Notes: generated from the sequence alone by a model not told the origin. A stretch of 39,753 nucleotides of DNA from Streptomyces fulvoviolaceus (GCF_000718165.1 NZ_JOEY01000070.1:1-39753); one strand, 5' to 3'; positions 30,331 to 38,234 are shown, numbered from the stretch's first letter. Made by a program: numbers and translations.

Positions 30331-30984
30331 TCAGCGACCGTGGTCGAGATACGCGAGAACCGCCAGGACGCGGCGGTTGTCGTCGTCCGACACCTCAAGG
30401 CCCAGTTTGGCGAAGATGTTGGCGGTGTGCTTGGCGATCGCCCGTTCCGTGACGACGAGCTTGCCGGCGATCGCCGCGTTGGTACGGCCCTGCGCCATCA
30501 GCTCCAGCACCTCCCGCTCGCGGGGCGTGAGCCGGGCAAGGGGCTGGTCGCCGGCCGCCCGCCGGCTCAGCAGCTGCTGGATCACCTGCGGGTCCATCGC
30601 CGTACCTCCGGCCGCCACCCGTCGTACGGCGTCCACGAACTGCTCCGCGTCGAACACCCGGTCCTTGAGCAGATACCCCACCCCGCCACTGCCGTCGGCG
30701 AGCAGCTCACGCGCGTACAACTGCTCCACGTGCTGCGACAGGACGAGCACCGGAAGCCCCGGCCGGTTCCGCCGCGCGTCGAGCGCGCACTGCAGCCCCT
30801 CGTCGGTGTGCGTCGGCGGCAGGCGTACGTCGACCACGGCGACGTCCGGCTCCAACTCGGCCAGCGCACGGGCCAGTTCGGGTCCGCTCTCGACGGCCGC
30901 GGCGATCTCGAAGTCATGGGCCTCGAGAAGCCGGACGAGGCCGTCGCGCAGCAGGAACAGGTCTTCGGCTAGGACAACGCGCAA
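30331..30984 (-). CDS. NarL-family response regulator
   Basis: This 217-residue regulator has a receiver domain (phosphoacceptor Asp52 in VAVVDVRLPPTHTDEG, Lys in YLLKDRV) and a LuxR-type DNA-binding domain (LTPREREVLELMAQGRTNAA, about 150-210). It is the partner of the overlapping sensor kinase upstream. No ATG or GTG is available at the right place. The TTG at 30984 gives the standard family N-terminus MRVVLAEDLFLLRDG and has GGAG 5-6 nt upstream. It lies inside the kinase's last codons, so the two are translationally coupled. Targets are unknown. Confidence 0.92.
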   Translation of the reverse strand: MRVVLAEDLFLLRDGLVRLLEAHDFEIAAAVESGPELARALAELEPDVAVVDVRLPPTHTDEGLQCALDARRNRPGLPVLVLSQHVEQLYARELLADGSGGVGYLLKDRVFDAEQFVDAVRRVAAGGTAMDPQVIQQLLSRRAAGDQPLARLTPREREVLELMAQGRTNAAIAGKLVVTERAIAKHTANIFAKLGLEVSDDDNRRVLAVLAYLDHGR

Positions 30985-32255
30985 GGGATCTCCATGGTGA
31001 CCATGGTGGGACCGCCCGCGGGAGAGCTGACGGCAAGGACGCCGTCGAATGTACCCAGTCGCCGCTCGACTCCGGCGAGACCCGAACCGGCCCCGGCCAC
31101 CGCGCCGCCCTTGCCGTTGTCGGTGACGGAGATCCGCAGCATCTCCTCCGTGTGATGCAGGTCGATCCAGATGCGGTCGGCGCCCGAGTGCTTGACCGCG
31201 TTGGTGAGGACCTCGCTGACCGCGAAGTAGGCGGCCGACTCGACGGGGGCGTCCGCGCGGCCGACCAGATCCACCTCCACCTCGGTGGCTATGGGCAGCC
31301 GCAGCGCCAACGCCCGTACGGCGTCGCCCAGTCCGCGCTCGGCGAGCACCGGCGGATGGATGCCGCGCACGAGGTCGCGGAGCTCGGCGAGCGCGTCCAC
31401 GGAGGACCTGCGGGCCTGTGCGAGCAGCTGCTTGGCCTGCTCCGGGTCCTTGTCGAGGAGCATCTCGATGGTGCCGAGGTCCATGCCCATGGCGACCAGC
31501 CGGGCCTGCGCCCCGTCGTGCAGGTCCCGCTCGATGCGGCGCAGTTCGGCGGCGGAGGTGTCGACGGCGTCCCGCCGCGTCTCGGTCAACACCCTTACGC
31601 GCTCGGCCAGTTCGCCCTGGCTTGGAGCGAGCATGGCCCCGGTGAGCCGGAAGTGGACCGTCAGCAGGCGCACGGTGAAGAAGTGGGCGAGGAAGAGGAA
31701 CCCGACGGCCACGGCACCGGCGACGAGTGCGGAGGCCTGTCCGGTGACCGGCACGAAGGCGTACCAGTAGGTGCCGCCCCCGGCGTCGGTGAAGACCCGC
31801 CACAGCCCGGCCGCCACCGCGAACCCCTCCAGCGGGTAGAAGAGCAGCACGGCCGGCAGCAGCGCGGTCACGAACCCCGCCGTCATGTCGACCGGCAGCC
31901 AGCGCAGATCCCGCCAGGTCGCCGGGTCGCGCAGCATCCCGAAGGTCCGTGTCCAGGGGTTGGCGTCCTTCGGTATCGGCCGGTACGCGGACGGGATCCG
32001 CACCCCGCACCACTGCGCCGCGAGAACCCGACGCGCATCCGCGAACGCCCGCACCCCCGTCAGCACGTACGGCGTCGTCACGATCCCGATCCCGATGGGG
32101 ATCAGCGCGAGGGACACCAAGGTGAGCGTGAAGCAGAGCACCGCCCCCGGCAGCGTCAACAGGGCCAGCGCCAGCCCCCGGACCCCCGCCAGCCCCATGC
32201 CCCGCGCGCTCGTGGGGCTCGTCTGCCTGCTGCCGCTCTTCGTCTCGATGGTCAT
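30969..32255 (-). CDS. NarL-type sensor histidine kinase
   Basis: This 428-residue membrane kinase begins MTIETKSGS. An N-terminal sensor region with about four transmembrane helices (about 25-65, 120-150, 175-205) resembles the Streptomyces 'putative sensor' domain. The HisKA_3 dimerisation domain has the phosphoacceptor His246 in RRIERDLHDGAQARL. The ATPase domain shows SEVLTNAVKHSGA and VTDNGKGG. The signal is probably sensed in or at the membrane, as only short external loops exist. ATG at 32255 gives this N-terminus, with a weak ribosome binding site. The 3' end overlaps the regulator gene by 16 nt. Confidence 0.92.
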   Translation of the reverse strand: MTIETKSGSRQTSPTSARGMGLAGVRGLALALLTLPGAVLCFTLTLVSLALIPIGIGIVTTPYVLTGVRAFADARRVLAAQWCGVRIPSAYRPIPKDANPWTRTFGMLRDPATWRDLRWLPVDMTAGFVTALLPAVLLFYPLEGFAVAAGLWRVFTDAGGGTYWYAFVPVTGQASALVAGAVAVGFLFLAHFFTVRLLTVHFRLTGAMLAPSQGELAERVRVLTETRRDAVDTSAAELRRIERDLHDGAQARLVAMGMDLGTIEMLLDKDPEQAKQLLAQARRSSVDALAELRDLVRGIHPPVLAERGLGDAVRALALRLPIATEVEVDLVGRADAPVESAAYFAVSEVLTNAVKHSGADRIWIDLHHTEEMLRISVTDNGKGGAVAGAGSGLAGVERRLGTFDGVLAVSSPAGGPTMVTMEIPCALS

Positions 32256-32307
32256 GCCGTCAGTCTGGCCGAGGGGGAGGGGCGGGTCACTGGGCTTGGA
32301 CGCCGGG

Positions 32308-33342
32308 TCAGGGGGTGGTGCCAGGTACACCCCCGCCGCCCTCGCCCGTGCTCGCTGCGAGCACCTTCGCCTCCAGCTCCGGATCGAGCCCTACGGCCGG
32401 CCGGTCCGGGCGTTGAGGTGGGCTGCCGCCGATGTCGCACAGCCAGCGCCAGGTGTCGGCGACGGTCTCGCCCACGGGACGGCAGCGCAGCCCCGCCCCG
32501 ACCGCCCTGGACACGTCCGAGCCGTGCAGGTGGTCGTGGAGCTCGCTGCCCGGCGGCACCCACACCGGCAGCCCGGTCCACGGTTCGATGCCCGCGCCCA
32601 GGACGACATCCGGGTCGGTCCAGCGCAGTTCGGCGTCCGAGCCGGTCACTTCCACACAGGCGTCGAGGAGTTGGCCCATGGTGGCGTGCCCCCGCGGACT
32701 GACGAGGTTGTACGCCCCGCTCAACTCCGCTACGGCCGCCCCCAGCACCCACTCCGCGAGGTCGCGGACGTCGACGTACTGGAGGGGAAGGTCCCGCGGC
32801 CCCGGCGCGAGAACGGGCCCACCCCGGGCGATCCGGCCGAGCCACCACGGCAGCCGGCCGATGTTCTCGTACGGGCCGAGGATCAGCCCGGCCCGTACGA
32901 GTACGGAGCGGTCCGCGCCGAAGGCGTCGAGGGCGGCCAGTTCGCCGCCCCGCTTGTCCCGGGCGTAGTCGGTCTGTTCGGCATCGGCCGAGGCGCCCGC
33001 CACCAGGGGAGCGTCCTCGGTGTATCCGGCGGTCTGGGGCCAGTCGTACACCGAGCAGCTGGACACGTACACATACCGGCCGGCGCGGCCCCGCAGCAGC
33101 CGCGCCGCGTCCCGTACCGCGCGGGGCGCCGCCGACCAGGTGTCGACGACGACGTCCCACTCGCCCTCGGTCAGGGCGCCGAGCCCGTCGGGCGCGGTGC
33201 GGTCGCCGTGCAGCGACCGCACCCCGGCTGCCGGTGCGTGCCGTCCCCGGTGGAAGACGGTCACGTCCCAGCCGCGCCCGAGGGCCGCCTCCGCGACGGC
33301 CCGTCCCGCGAACTCCGTACCACCCAGCAGGAGAAGTCTCAT
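32308..33342 (-). CDS. NAD-dependent epimerase/dehydratase-family (SDR) protein
   Basis: This 344-residue Rossmann-fold protein begins MRLLLLGGTEFAG, with the Gly-rich nucleotide-binding motif in GGTEFAGRA. YVSSCSVYDW carries the Ser/Tyr region and YARDKRGGE has the catalytic YxxxK. The C-terminal half has the IEPWTGLPVWVPP phrase, seen in 'reductase/epimerase' proteins of Streptomyces primary metabolism. The substrate is unknown; it may be a sugar nucleotide or other hydroxy compound. ATG at 33342 places the Rossmann strand at the very N-terminus; an upstream in-frame GTG would add only a few residues. It lies just upstream of the kinase gene on the same strand with a 52-bp gap. Confidence 0.87.
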   Translation of the reverse strand: MRLLLLGGTEFAGRAVAEAALGRGWDVTVFHRGRHAPAAGVRSLHGDRTAPDGLGALTEGEWDVVVDTWSAAPRAVRDAARLLRGRAGRYVYVSSCSVYDWPQTAGYTEDAPLVAGASADAEQTDYARDKRGGELAALDAFGADRSVLVRAGLILGPYENIGRLPWWLGRIARGGPVLAPGPRDLPLQYVDVRDLAEWVLGAAVAELSGAYNLVSPRGHATMGQLLDACVEVTGSDAELRWTDPDVVLGAGIEPWTGLPVWVPPGSELHDHLHGSDVSRAVGAGLRCRPVGETVADTWRWLCDIGGSPPQRPDRPAVGLDPELEAKVLAASTGEGGGGVPGTTP

Positions 33343-33414
33343 GCGGGTGACTCTGCCCGCCGGAGCCACGGAACGGAACAGCGGTCTGCCGTCAGCAGAG
33401 AGCTGGGACCAGGG

Positions 33415-33987
33415 TCAACGCCCGGTCGGCGGCGTGTACTTGTAGCCGACCCTGCGCACGGTCTGGATCGCACCCCGGTGCTCGGAGCCCAGCTTGCGGC
33501 GCAGCCGGGCGATGTGGACGTCGACGGTACGGCCGTCGCCCACGTGGCCGTAGCCCCAGACCGTGGTGACCAGCTGGTCGCGGGTGTGCACCCGGTTCGG
33601 GTGCGCGACCAGATGGGCGAGCAGCTCGAACTCCAGGTACGTGAGGTCGAGTTCGCGCCCGTCCACGTCCGCGGTGCGCTGCACGGTGTCGATACGGACG
33701 AGCGGGGAGCCCGCGTCGGCGGCCTCCTCCTCGGCCTCCGGCCGGTCGGGCACCGCCACCGGCAGGAACGGCGGCTGCTGGTCGGCCGGGACGAGCACCA
33801 GGTAGCCGATCATCGGCGGCTGGCCCGGCAGGGTGGGCAGGGTGTGCTGGGGAGCGGGCAGCCAGGTGGCACCGGGCGGCAGGAACTCCGTGACGTCGAC
33901 CACCTCGTCCCGGTCGACGGCGCGCAGCCGGTGCCGGGCGGGGGAGGCGAGGGTCGGGGTGGAGGAGAGAGAACGAGTGGTCGCCAT
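33415..33987 (-). CDS. Orphan winged-helix (OmpR/PhoB-type DNA-binding) regulator without receiver
   Basis: This 190-residue protein ends in a complete OmpR-type winged helix (about 100-188: LDLTYLEFELLAHLVAHPNR, DVHIARLRRKLG, VRRVGYKYTPP). The N-terminal 95 residues are Pro-rich and include a short beta-like segment (MIGYLVLVPADQQ). They lack the Asp and Lys of a receiver domain. It thus binds DNA like a response regulator but is not controlled by phosphorylation at a receiver. No kinase is adjacent. The ATG at 33987 was kept; the ribosome binding site is poor. A possible 50-residue peptide gene lies about 120 bp upstream on the same strand, with hairpins between. Confidence 0.88.
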   Translation of the reverse strand: MATTRSLSSTPTLASPARHRLRAVDRDEVVDVTEFLPPGATWLPAPQHTLPTLPGQPPMIGYLVLVPADQQPPFLPVAVPDRPEAEEEAADAGSPLVRIDTVQRTADVDGRELDLTYLEFELLAHLVAHPNRVHTRDQLVTTVWGYGHVGDGRTVDVHIARLRRKLGSEHRGAIQTVRRVGYKYTPPTGR

Positions 33988-34108
33988 GAGAGGTCAGCTC
34001 TTTCGCGCGAGAGATTCGTCAGGAAGGTCGACGGCCTCGAGTTCGTGGTCGGGCTCGTCGAGGGGACCTACGTCGTTTCGCGCTGGCCGAAGGCCGGGGT
34101 GTACGGCT

Positions 34109-34261
34109 TTAGAGGGCCGGCGCGTTCATCGCGCGGCAACACACCCGGTCGAAGTCGTGGTGCTGACGGGAAGGCCAGAAGGGCTCGAGGTCATGGCGAC
34201 CCGTCGCGGTGTACTTCTGGAAGCTGGCCATGGGCCCATTGAAGCAGACACAGGCCCGCAA
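34109..34261 (-). CDS. Possible small Cys-containing peptide (50 residues)
   Basis: A short frame starts with TTG at 34261, exactly 6 nt after a perfect AGGAGG, and ends with TAA at 34109. It would encode MRACVCFNGPMASFQKYTAT and then 30 more residues, including PFWPSRQHHDFDRVCCRA. Codon third positions are about 85% G or C, as in real genes here. Four Cys stand as CVC and CC, and His is frequent. It could be a small metal- or redox-active protein, or a leader peptide whose translation tunes the downstream regulator gene (34108-33988 contains hairpins). No known family is assigned. Confidence 0.6.
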   Translation of the reverse strand: MRACVCFNGPMASFQKYTATGRHDLEPFWPSRQHHDFDRVCCRAMNAPAL

Positions 34262-34319
34262 CAGGAGCCTCCTCTCACTGCTTGGACGCTTCCTTGACGT
34301 GAATCGAGCGTTGCGTACG

Positions 34320-35240
34320 TCACCCCACCAGGCGTTTGCGCCAGCTCAGGGGCGCGACGGTGACCGCCTTGTCCGGATCGCCGTCCCACTCCGCGGACAG
34401 GCCGACGGCGCCGAGCGCGGCGACGACCTCGTGTCCGACCCGGGTGGTGGTGTCCGCGGATTCGTCGAACCCGCCGTAGTACAGCGCGAGTCCGTGGCCC
34501 TCCGAGGCGCTGCGTGTGCCCTGGTGGTGGAAGAAGACGAAGCCCCGAGTGCCCTCCGGGTCCTCCGTCTCGGCGCCGATCTCCGCCATCCCGCAGCTTC
34601 GGCAGCAGGTGAAGTTCTCGCGGGCGACGATGCCGGAGCGCTCCAGGTCCGCGAACGCCCGCTCCAGCCGGTCCGGGTCGGTCGGGCCGGTCCAGGTCTC
34701 CTGCTCGTCGACACGCTCCAGCCACAGGCGCTCGACGATCTCGCCGGCCTGGGCGGGGGAGAGGCCGTCCTCCACCAGATACACGGTCTCGCGGATCAGC
34801 TCCTTGATGGCGAGGTAGCCGTCGGCGAGCATCTCGCGCACATGCCCCTCGGCCCGGGCCGCGACCTCCGGATCGGGCGCGGGGACCTCCTCGGGCGGCG
34901 TCAGCTCGTCGCGCTGCCAGGTGACGCCCGCGTCCCAGCCCTCCTCCTGCCGCGCCCAGCGCACCATCACGTCCGCGACGAGAGAGGGGTCCGTCACCTC
35001 GGTCACCCACATGTGGGGCACGGGACCGGTCCGGTGCTGGAACTCGTAGACCCCGCCCCGCTCGTGTGCCACCTGGATGAAGACCCCAGGCCGGTCGGGT
35101 ATCCGCTGCACGACGAGGAAATGGTCCCCGGCGTCCCCGATCCGCTCCACGAACTCCCGCAGCCGCCCCGCCGAAATCCGCGTGTACGTCTGCCCGTTCT
35201 CCGCCTCGACCTTGACGGCCAGGCCCCCGTCGATCTCCAT
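34320..35240 (-). CDS. Conserved hypothetical protein (DUF6891-like)
   Basis: This 306-residue soluble protein has no signal peptide. The N-terminal half (MEIDGGLAVKVEAENGQTYT) contains a beta-rich domain with FLVVQRIPDR and VYEFQHRTG. The C-terminal half has FTCCRSCGMAEIGAE, a Cys cluster that could bind a metal, and TRGFVFFHHQGT. I recall this C-terminal arrangement from a Streptomyces domain of unknown function, possibly DUF6891. ATG at 35240 has GGTGGGGG upstream and is preferred over the in-frame ATG at 35285. It follows glnII on the same strand with an 84-bp gap, but there is no sign that it works in nitrogen metabolism. Confidence 0.8.
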   Translation of the reverse strand: MEIDGGLAVKVEAENGQTYTRISAGRLREFVERIGDAGDHFLVVQRIPDRPGVFIQVAHERGGVYEFQHRTGPVPHMWVTEVTDPSLVADVMVRWARQEEGWDAGVTWQRDELTPPEEVPAPDPEVAARAEGHVREMLADGYLAIKELIRETVYLVEDGLSPAQAGEIVERLWLERVDEQETWTGPTDPDRLERAFADLERSGIVARENFTCCRSCGMAEIGAETEDPEGTRGFVFFHHQGTRSASEGHGLALYYGGFDESADTTTRVGHEVVAALGAVGLSAEWDGDPDKAVTVAPLSWRKRLVG

Positions 35241-35324
35241 GCCCCCACCATGGCACGCCCCACTGACAACGCGAGGGGCGCCCACCGCGACGGTGGACGC
35301 CCCTCGGAAAGCTGGGACCGTGGA

Positions 35325-36353
35325 TCAGACCTGGTCGGCCTTCTCCAGCGCGGCGCAGCAGGTGTCGGTGATCAGACGCGTCACGACGTACGGGTCGACG
35401 TTGGCGTTGGGACGGCGGTCCTCGATGTAACCCTTGCCGTCCTTCTCGACCTGCCACGGGATACGGACCGAGGCGCCACGGTTGGAGACGCCGTAGGAGT
35501 ACTCGTTCCACGGGGCGGTCTCGTGCAGACCGGTCAGGCGGTCGTCGATGCCGGCGCCGTAGTGCTTGACGTGGTCGAGCGGCTTGGAGCCCTCACCGAG
35601 CGACTCGCACGCGGTGATGATCGCGTCGTAGCCCTCGCGCATCGCCTTGGTGGAGAAGTTGGTGTGCGCACCGGCGCCGTTCCAGTCGCCCTTGACCGGC
35701 TTGGGGTCGAGGGTCGCGGAGACGCCGAAGTCCTCGGCGGTGCGGTAGAGCAGCCAGCGGGCGATCCACATGTGGTCCGAGACCTCGAGCGGGGAGACCG
35801 GGCCGACCTGGAACTCCCACTGGCCGGGCATGACCTCGGCGTTGATGCCGGAGATCGCGAGACCGGCCTTGAGGCAGTTGTCGAGGTGGGCCTCGACGAC
35901 GTCACGGCCGAAGATCTCGTCGGAGCCGACGCCGCAGTAGTAGCCGCCCTGCGGGGCCGGGAAGCCGCCCTTGGGGAAGCCGAGCGGGTAGCCGTCCTTG
36001 AAGAAGGTGTACTCCTGCTCGATGCCGAAGATCGGCTCCTGAGCGGCGAACTTCTCGGCGACCTCGGTCAGCGCGGCACGGGTGTTGGACTCGTGCGGCG
36101 TCATGTCGATGTTGAGGACCTCGCACAGGACGAGGATGTCGTCGCCGCCGCGGATCGGGTCGGGGCAGGAGAAGACCGGCTTGAGGACACGGTCCGAGGC
36201 GTGGCCTTCGGCCTGGTTCGTGGAAGACCCGTCGAAGCCCCAGATGCCCAGCTCGGCACCCTTGGCGTCGTCCGCCAGGATCTTCGTCTTGGAACGGAGC
36301 TTGGCCGTCGGCTCGGTGCCGTCGATCCAGATGTACTCAGCCTTGAAGGTCAC
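35325..36353 (-). CDS. glnII: GlnII, eukaryotic-type glutamine synthetase II
   Basis: This 342-residue enzyme makes glutamine from glutamate, ammonia and ATP in the cytoplasm. It is the short, heat-labile GSII type found in Streptomyces, rhizobia and eukaryotes. Landmarks are TFKAEYIWIDGTEPTAKLRS at the start, GIWGFDGSSTNQAEGH, the metal-site FGIEQEYTFF, NAEVMPGQWEFQVGP, GAGAHTNFSTKAMR and the late NRGASVRIPW. GTG at 36353 has AAGGA 8 nt upstream and gives the usual N-terminus; an ATG at 36362 is too close to that site. Unlike GlnA it is not expected to be adenylylated. A GlnR-type operator upstream points to induction under nitrogen limitation. Confidence 0.97.
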   Translation of the reverse strand: MTFKAEYIWIDGTEPTAKLRSKTKILADDAKGAELGIWGFDGSSTNQAEGHASDRVLKPVFSCPDPIRGGDDILVLCEVLNIDMTPHESNTRAALTEVAEKFAAQEPIFGIEQEYTFFKDGYPLGFPKGGFPAPQGGYYCGVGSDEIFGRDVVEAHLDNCLKAGLAISGINAEVMPGQWEFQVGPVSPLEVSDHMWIARWLLYRTAEDFGVSATLDPKPVKGDWNGAGAHTNFSTKAMREGYDAIITACESLGEGSKPLDHVKHYGAGIDDRLTGLHETAPWNEYSYGVSNRGASVRIPWQVEKDGKGYIEDRRPNANVDPYVVTRLITDTCCAALEKADQV

Positions 36354-36441
36354 GGGCCACATCCTTCGGGGGTGGGTCTAGGCGCACTTGCGGGTGCTGC
36401 GGCGCTGCGGCACTGGGCGCCGCTCTTGTTGCCCGCGAGCC

Positions 36442-36491
36442 TGTCAACAGGCGATTTCCCGATCATTGCTCGAATGTGAACCCCGTGTTAC
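36442..36491 (-). promoter_or_regulatory. glnII promoter with GlnR-type operator
   Basis: On the minus strand, GTAAC-N6-TTCAC-N6-GCAAT-N6-GAAAT spans 36491-36454. This fits the GlnR consensus gTnAC-n6-GaAAc repeated twice, with all three 6-nt spacers exact and one to two deviations per box. A TTGACA -35 hexamer follows at 36447-36442; the -10 is not clear. GlnR would activate glnII under nitrogen shortage. Confidence 0.75.
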
Positions 36492-36548
36492 CTGGTGGTG
36501 CTGTGAGCGGACTCACGGTGTGAGCGCCGAACAGACCCCCACATGCCG

Positions 36549-36580
36549 GTCCTGCCACCCCTGGCCGGGGGCGGCAGGAC
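36549..36580 (-). terminator. Terminator of the secreted-protein gene
   Basis: Arms GTCCTGCC (36549-36556) and GGCAGGAC (36573-36580) pair, with further C/G pairing inside. The hairpin lies 36 nt past the stop of the gene at 36616-37263. Confidence 0.7.
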
Positions 36581-36615
36581 GCGTGACACGTCAACGATTC
36601 CCTACGCGAACGGCC

Positions 36616-37263
36616 TCACCCCACCTTCTCGATCACGGCCCGGCGGATCAGGAACTTCCCGGGCTCCCGGACCTGTTCGAAGGCCGCGTTGTTGAGCAGG
36701 GCGCAGCTGCCGGAGACCGAAGTGACCTCCACCGTCGTGGACTTGCCGTTGTCCAGGTTGGTGACCTTCAGCTTCGTGCCGGCCGGGAACTGGTTGCTGG
36801 ACGCGGCGGGCGCACCGCCCTCGCCGGACAGGGTGACGGTCGAGCCGTTGCACACCTGCTGTCCGGAAGAGGCGGGGGAGGTCTGCGCGGCGGAGGGGGT
36901 GGTGGCGGCCTGGGAGGGCTGCGTGACCTGTGCGGGCTGCGTGGCCTGGGGGTCCTGAGCCGACTCCCCGACCGCGCACCCTGAGGCCTCCTGCTGCACC
37001 TTGATCTGTGCGACGACCGCCTCACGATTGGAGATCCGGGCCGCCGACTGCGCGTCGGGATCGGCCCGTTGCCCTTCGATGAACCGCTGGTTGTTGCCGA
37101 GTGCGGTGGCGAGCCCTTGGCATACGGTCGACTCCGCCGCCGTCTGCGGGGCCGCGGCGTTCGACGTGCTCGCCATGACGAAGGCCCCGCCACCCGCCAC
37201 CGAGGCCGCGCTGACCAGCAGCGCGAGCTTCTTCTTCGTACTGAGAGTTCTCCTGCGCGACAT
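36616..37263 (-). CDS. Secreted protein with C-terminal beta-barrel-like domain
   Basis: This 215-residue protein begins with a basic N-region and a signal peptide (MSRRRTLSTKKKLALLVSAA; probable cleavage after SNAAA near 38). A helical stretch (about 45-95) and a Pro/Ala/Thr/Gln-rich linker (about 100-135) come next. The last 75 residues (GTKLKVTNLDNGKSTTVEV, LIRRAVIEKVG) have the strand pattern of a small double-psi beta-barrel, as in RlpA/expansin-like cell-wall proteins. That fold call is tentative. AGGAG stands 6-7 nt before the ATG. Paired Cys (SCALL and QQVCNG) suggest a disulfide. It is probably a cell-wall-associated protein. An inverted repeat lies upstream. Confidence 0.84.
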   Translation of the reverse strand: MSRRRTLSTKKKLALLVSAASVAGGGAFVMASTSNAAAPQTAAESTVCQGLATALGNNQRFIEGQRADPDAQSAARISNREAVVAQIKVQQEASGCAVGESAQDPQATQPAQVTQPSQAATTPSAAQTSPASSGQQVCNGSTVTLSGEGGAPAASSNQFPAGTKLKVTNLDNGKSTTVEVTSVSGSCALLNNAAFEQVREPGKFLIRRAVIEKVG

Positions 37264-37330
37264 GCGCGGCTCCTGAGAGATAGGGGAGCGTACGCCGCTA
37301 TGTACGAGATACCGAACGAGGTTGCTCAGT

Positions 37331-37356
37331 GGTTACAGGAGTCAGCCGAAGTAACC
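37331..37356 (-). promoter_or_regulatory. Inverted repeat upstream of the secreted-protein gene
   Basis: Perfect arms GGTTAC and GTAACC are separated by 14 bp, so the half-sites are two helical turns apart. It lies about 70 bp upstream of the start codon, in the expected promoter area. GTAAC words are recognised by several Streptomyces regulators (GlnR, MtrA-like), but which one is unknown. Confidence 0.4.
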
Positions 37357-37369
37357 TGCGTCACATCGC

Positions 37370-37729
37370 CTACCGGGACAAAGCATCCCGTACGGCGTCA
37401 TCGGTACGAGCCACCAGTGCCGTGCCGTCGTCCGCCGTGATGATGGGCCGCTGGATCAGCTTGGGATGTGCGGACAGTGCCTTGATCCACCGGTCGCGCG
37501 AAGTGTCGTCCCGCGCCCACTCCTTGAGCCCGAGCTCCTTGGCGGCGGCCTCCTGGGTGCGGGTGATGTCCCAGGGTTCGAGGCCGAGACGGTCGAGGAC
37601 GGCCCTGATCTCGTCCTCGCTCGGCACGTCCTCCAGATAGCGGCGGACGGTGTAGTCCGCACCCTCCGCGTCCAGCAGTGTGATCGCGCTGCGGCACTTC
37701 GAACAGGCCGGGTTGATCCAGATCTCCAT
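37370..37729 (-). CDS. ArsC/Spx-family arsenate-reductase-like protein
   Basis: This 119-residue thioredoxin-fold protein starts MEIWINPACSKCRSA, with CxxC at Cys9-Cys12, the position of the catalytic Cys in ArsC. HPKLIQRPII holds the conserved Arg that binds the oxyanion or substrate. The family includes glutaredoxin-linked arsenate reductases, Spx-type regulators and many proteins of unknown activity. No arsenic-resistance gene is nearby, so a general redox role is as likely as arsenate reduction. ATG at 37729 has GGACGG upstream; the in-frame extension to 37771 does not look coding and would precede the conserved first strand. Confidence 0.88.
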   Translation of the reverse strand: MEIWINPACSKCRSAITLLDAEGADYTVRRYLEDVPSEDEIRAVLDRLGLEPWDITRTQEAAAKELGLKEWARDDTSRDRWIKALSAHPKLIQRPIITADDGTALVARTDDAVRDALSR

Positions 37730-37781
37730 GCCGTCCACGGTACGCGAAAACCCGTCTTCCACCTGCGTCACTGTGCCCTCG

Positions 37782-37805
37782 AAAGCCCTTGTGGTCAGGG
37801 GCTTT
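37782..37805. promoter_or_regulatory. Hairpin in the divergent promoter region
   Basis: Arms AAAGCCC and GGGCTTT enclose a 10-nt loop in the 174-bp space between the divergent genes. A good -10-like TAGAAT lies at 37822-37827, but no -35 at the right distance is visible. Confidence 0.35.
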
Positions 37806-37903
37806 TGTCAGTGCCGGACGGTAGAATAGAAGCAGTGTTCGAGGGTGTCGCCGGGGTCGCCGAAGTCCCCGTCCGGTGCCCTTACCGCGACAGGAGGATG
37901 CCT

Positions 37904-38218
37904 GTGCCCGCTGCCGCACTGAAGCCGAAGCCGTTCCCGACCCAGTCCACCGCGAAGCACCCCGTGCTGCTCGACCTGCCGTACGCGCCCATCGAGAAGC
38001 GACCGCTGCCGCCGGGGCGTCCACGGGAGTGGTACGTCACCCACAACCGCCGCCTCAAGGCCATGCGCCTCGCCATCGCCCTGCTCGACTCGGGCGTCTA
38101 TCTGCCCAACCAGGCCCGCAACGAGACGATACGGAGCGCAGCCGAACTGATCGGCGTGCATCCGCCGTCGGACACGACGTGCCACATGGTGCGGGCGCTG
38201 ATGCGGTACAGCCGCTGA
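37904..38218 (+). CDS. Small conserved hypothetical protein
   Basis: This 104-residue basic protein starts MPAAALKPKPFPTQSTAKHP. It contains REWYVTHNRRLKAMRLAIAL followed by GVYLPNQARNETIRSAAELI and ends MVRALMRYSR. It is probably helical, with no signal peptide or membrane segment. The GTG at 37904 stands 6 nt after a perfect AGGAGG, so it is preferred over the ATG at 37898, which overlaps that site, and over GTG 37834. I recognise the pattern as a widespread Streptomyces small protein but not its function. Its basic helices might bind nucleic acid. Confidence 0.8.
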   Translation: MPAAALKPKPFPTQSTAKHPVLLDLPYAPIEKRPLPPGRPREWYVTHNRRLKAMRLAIALLDSGVYLPNQARNETIRSAAELIGVHPPSDTTCHMVRALMRYSR

Positions 38219-38234
38219 GTTCCGGCCCTGCGAG

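Noticed and set aside
31885..34242. Long plus-strand frame opposite the kinase, epimerase and regulator genes
   Set aside because: The minus-strand genes have full domains and coding bias; this frame has neither a ribosome binding site nor a known domain.
34209..36479. Long plus-strand frame opposite glnII and the DUF6891-like gene
   Set aside because: It is antisense to the very well conserved glnII and shows only mirrored composition.
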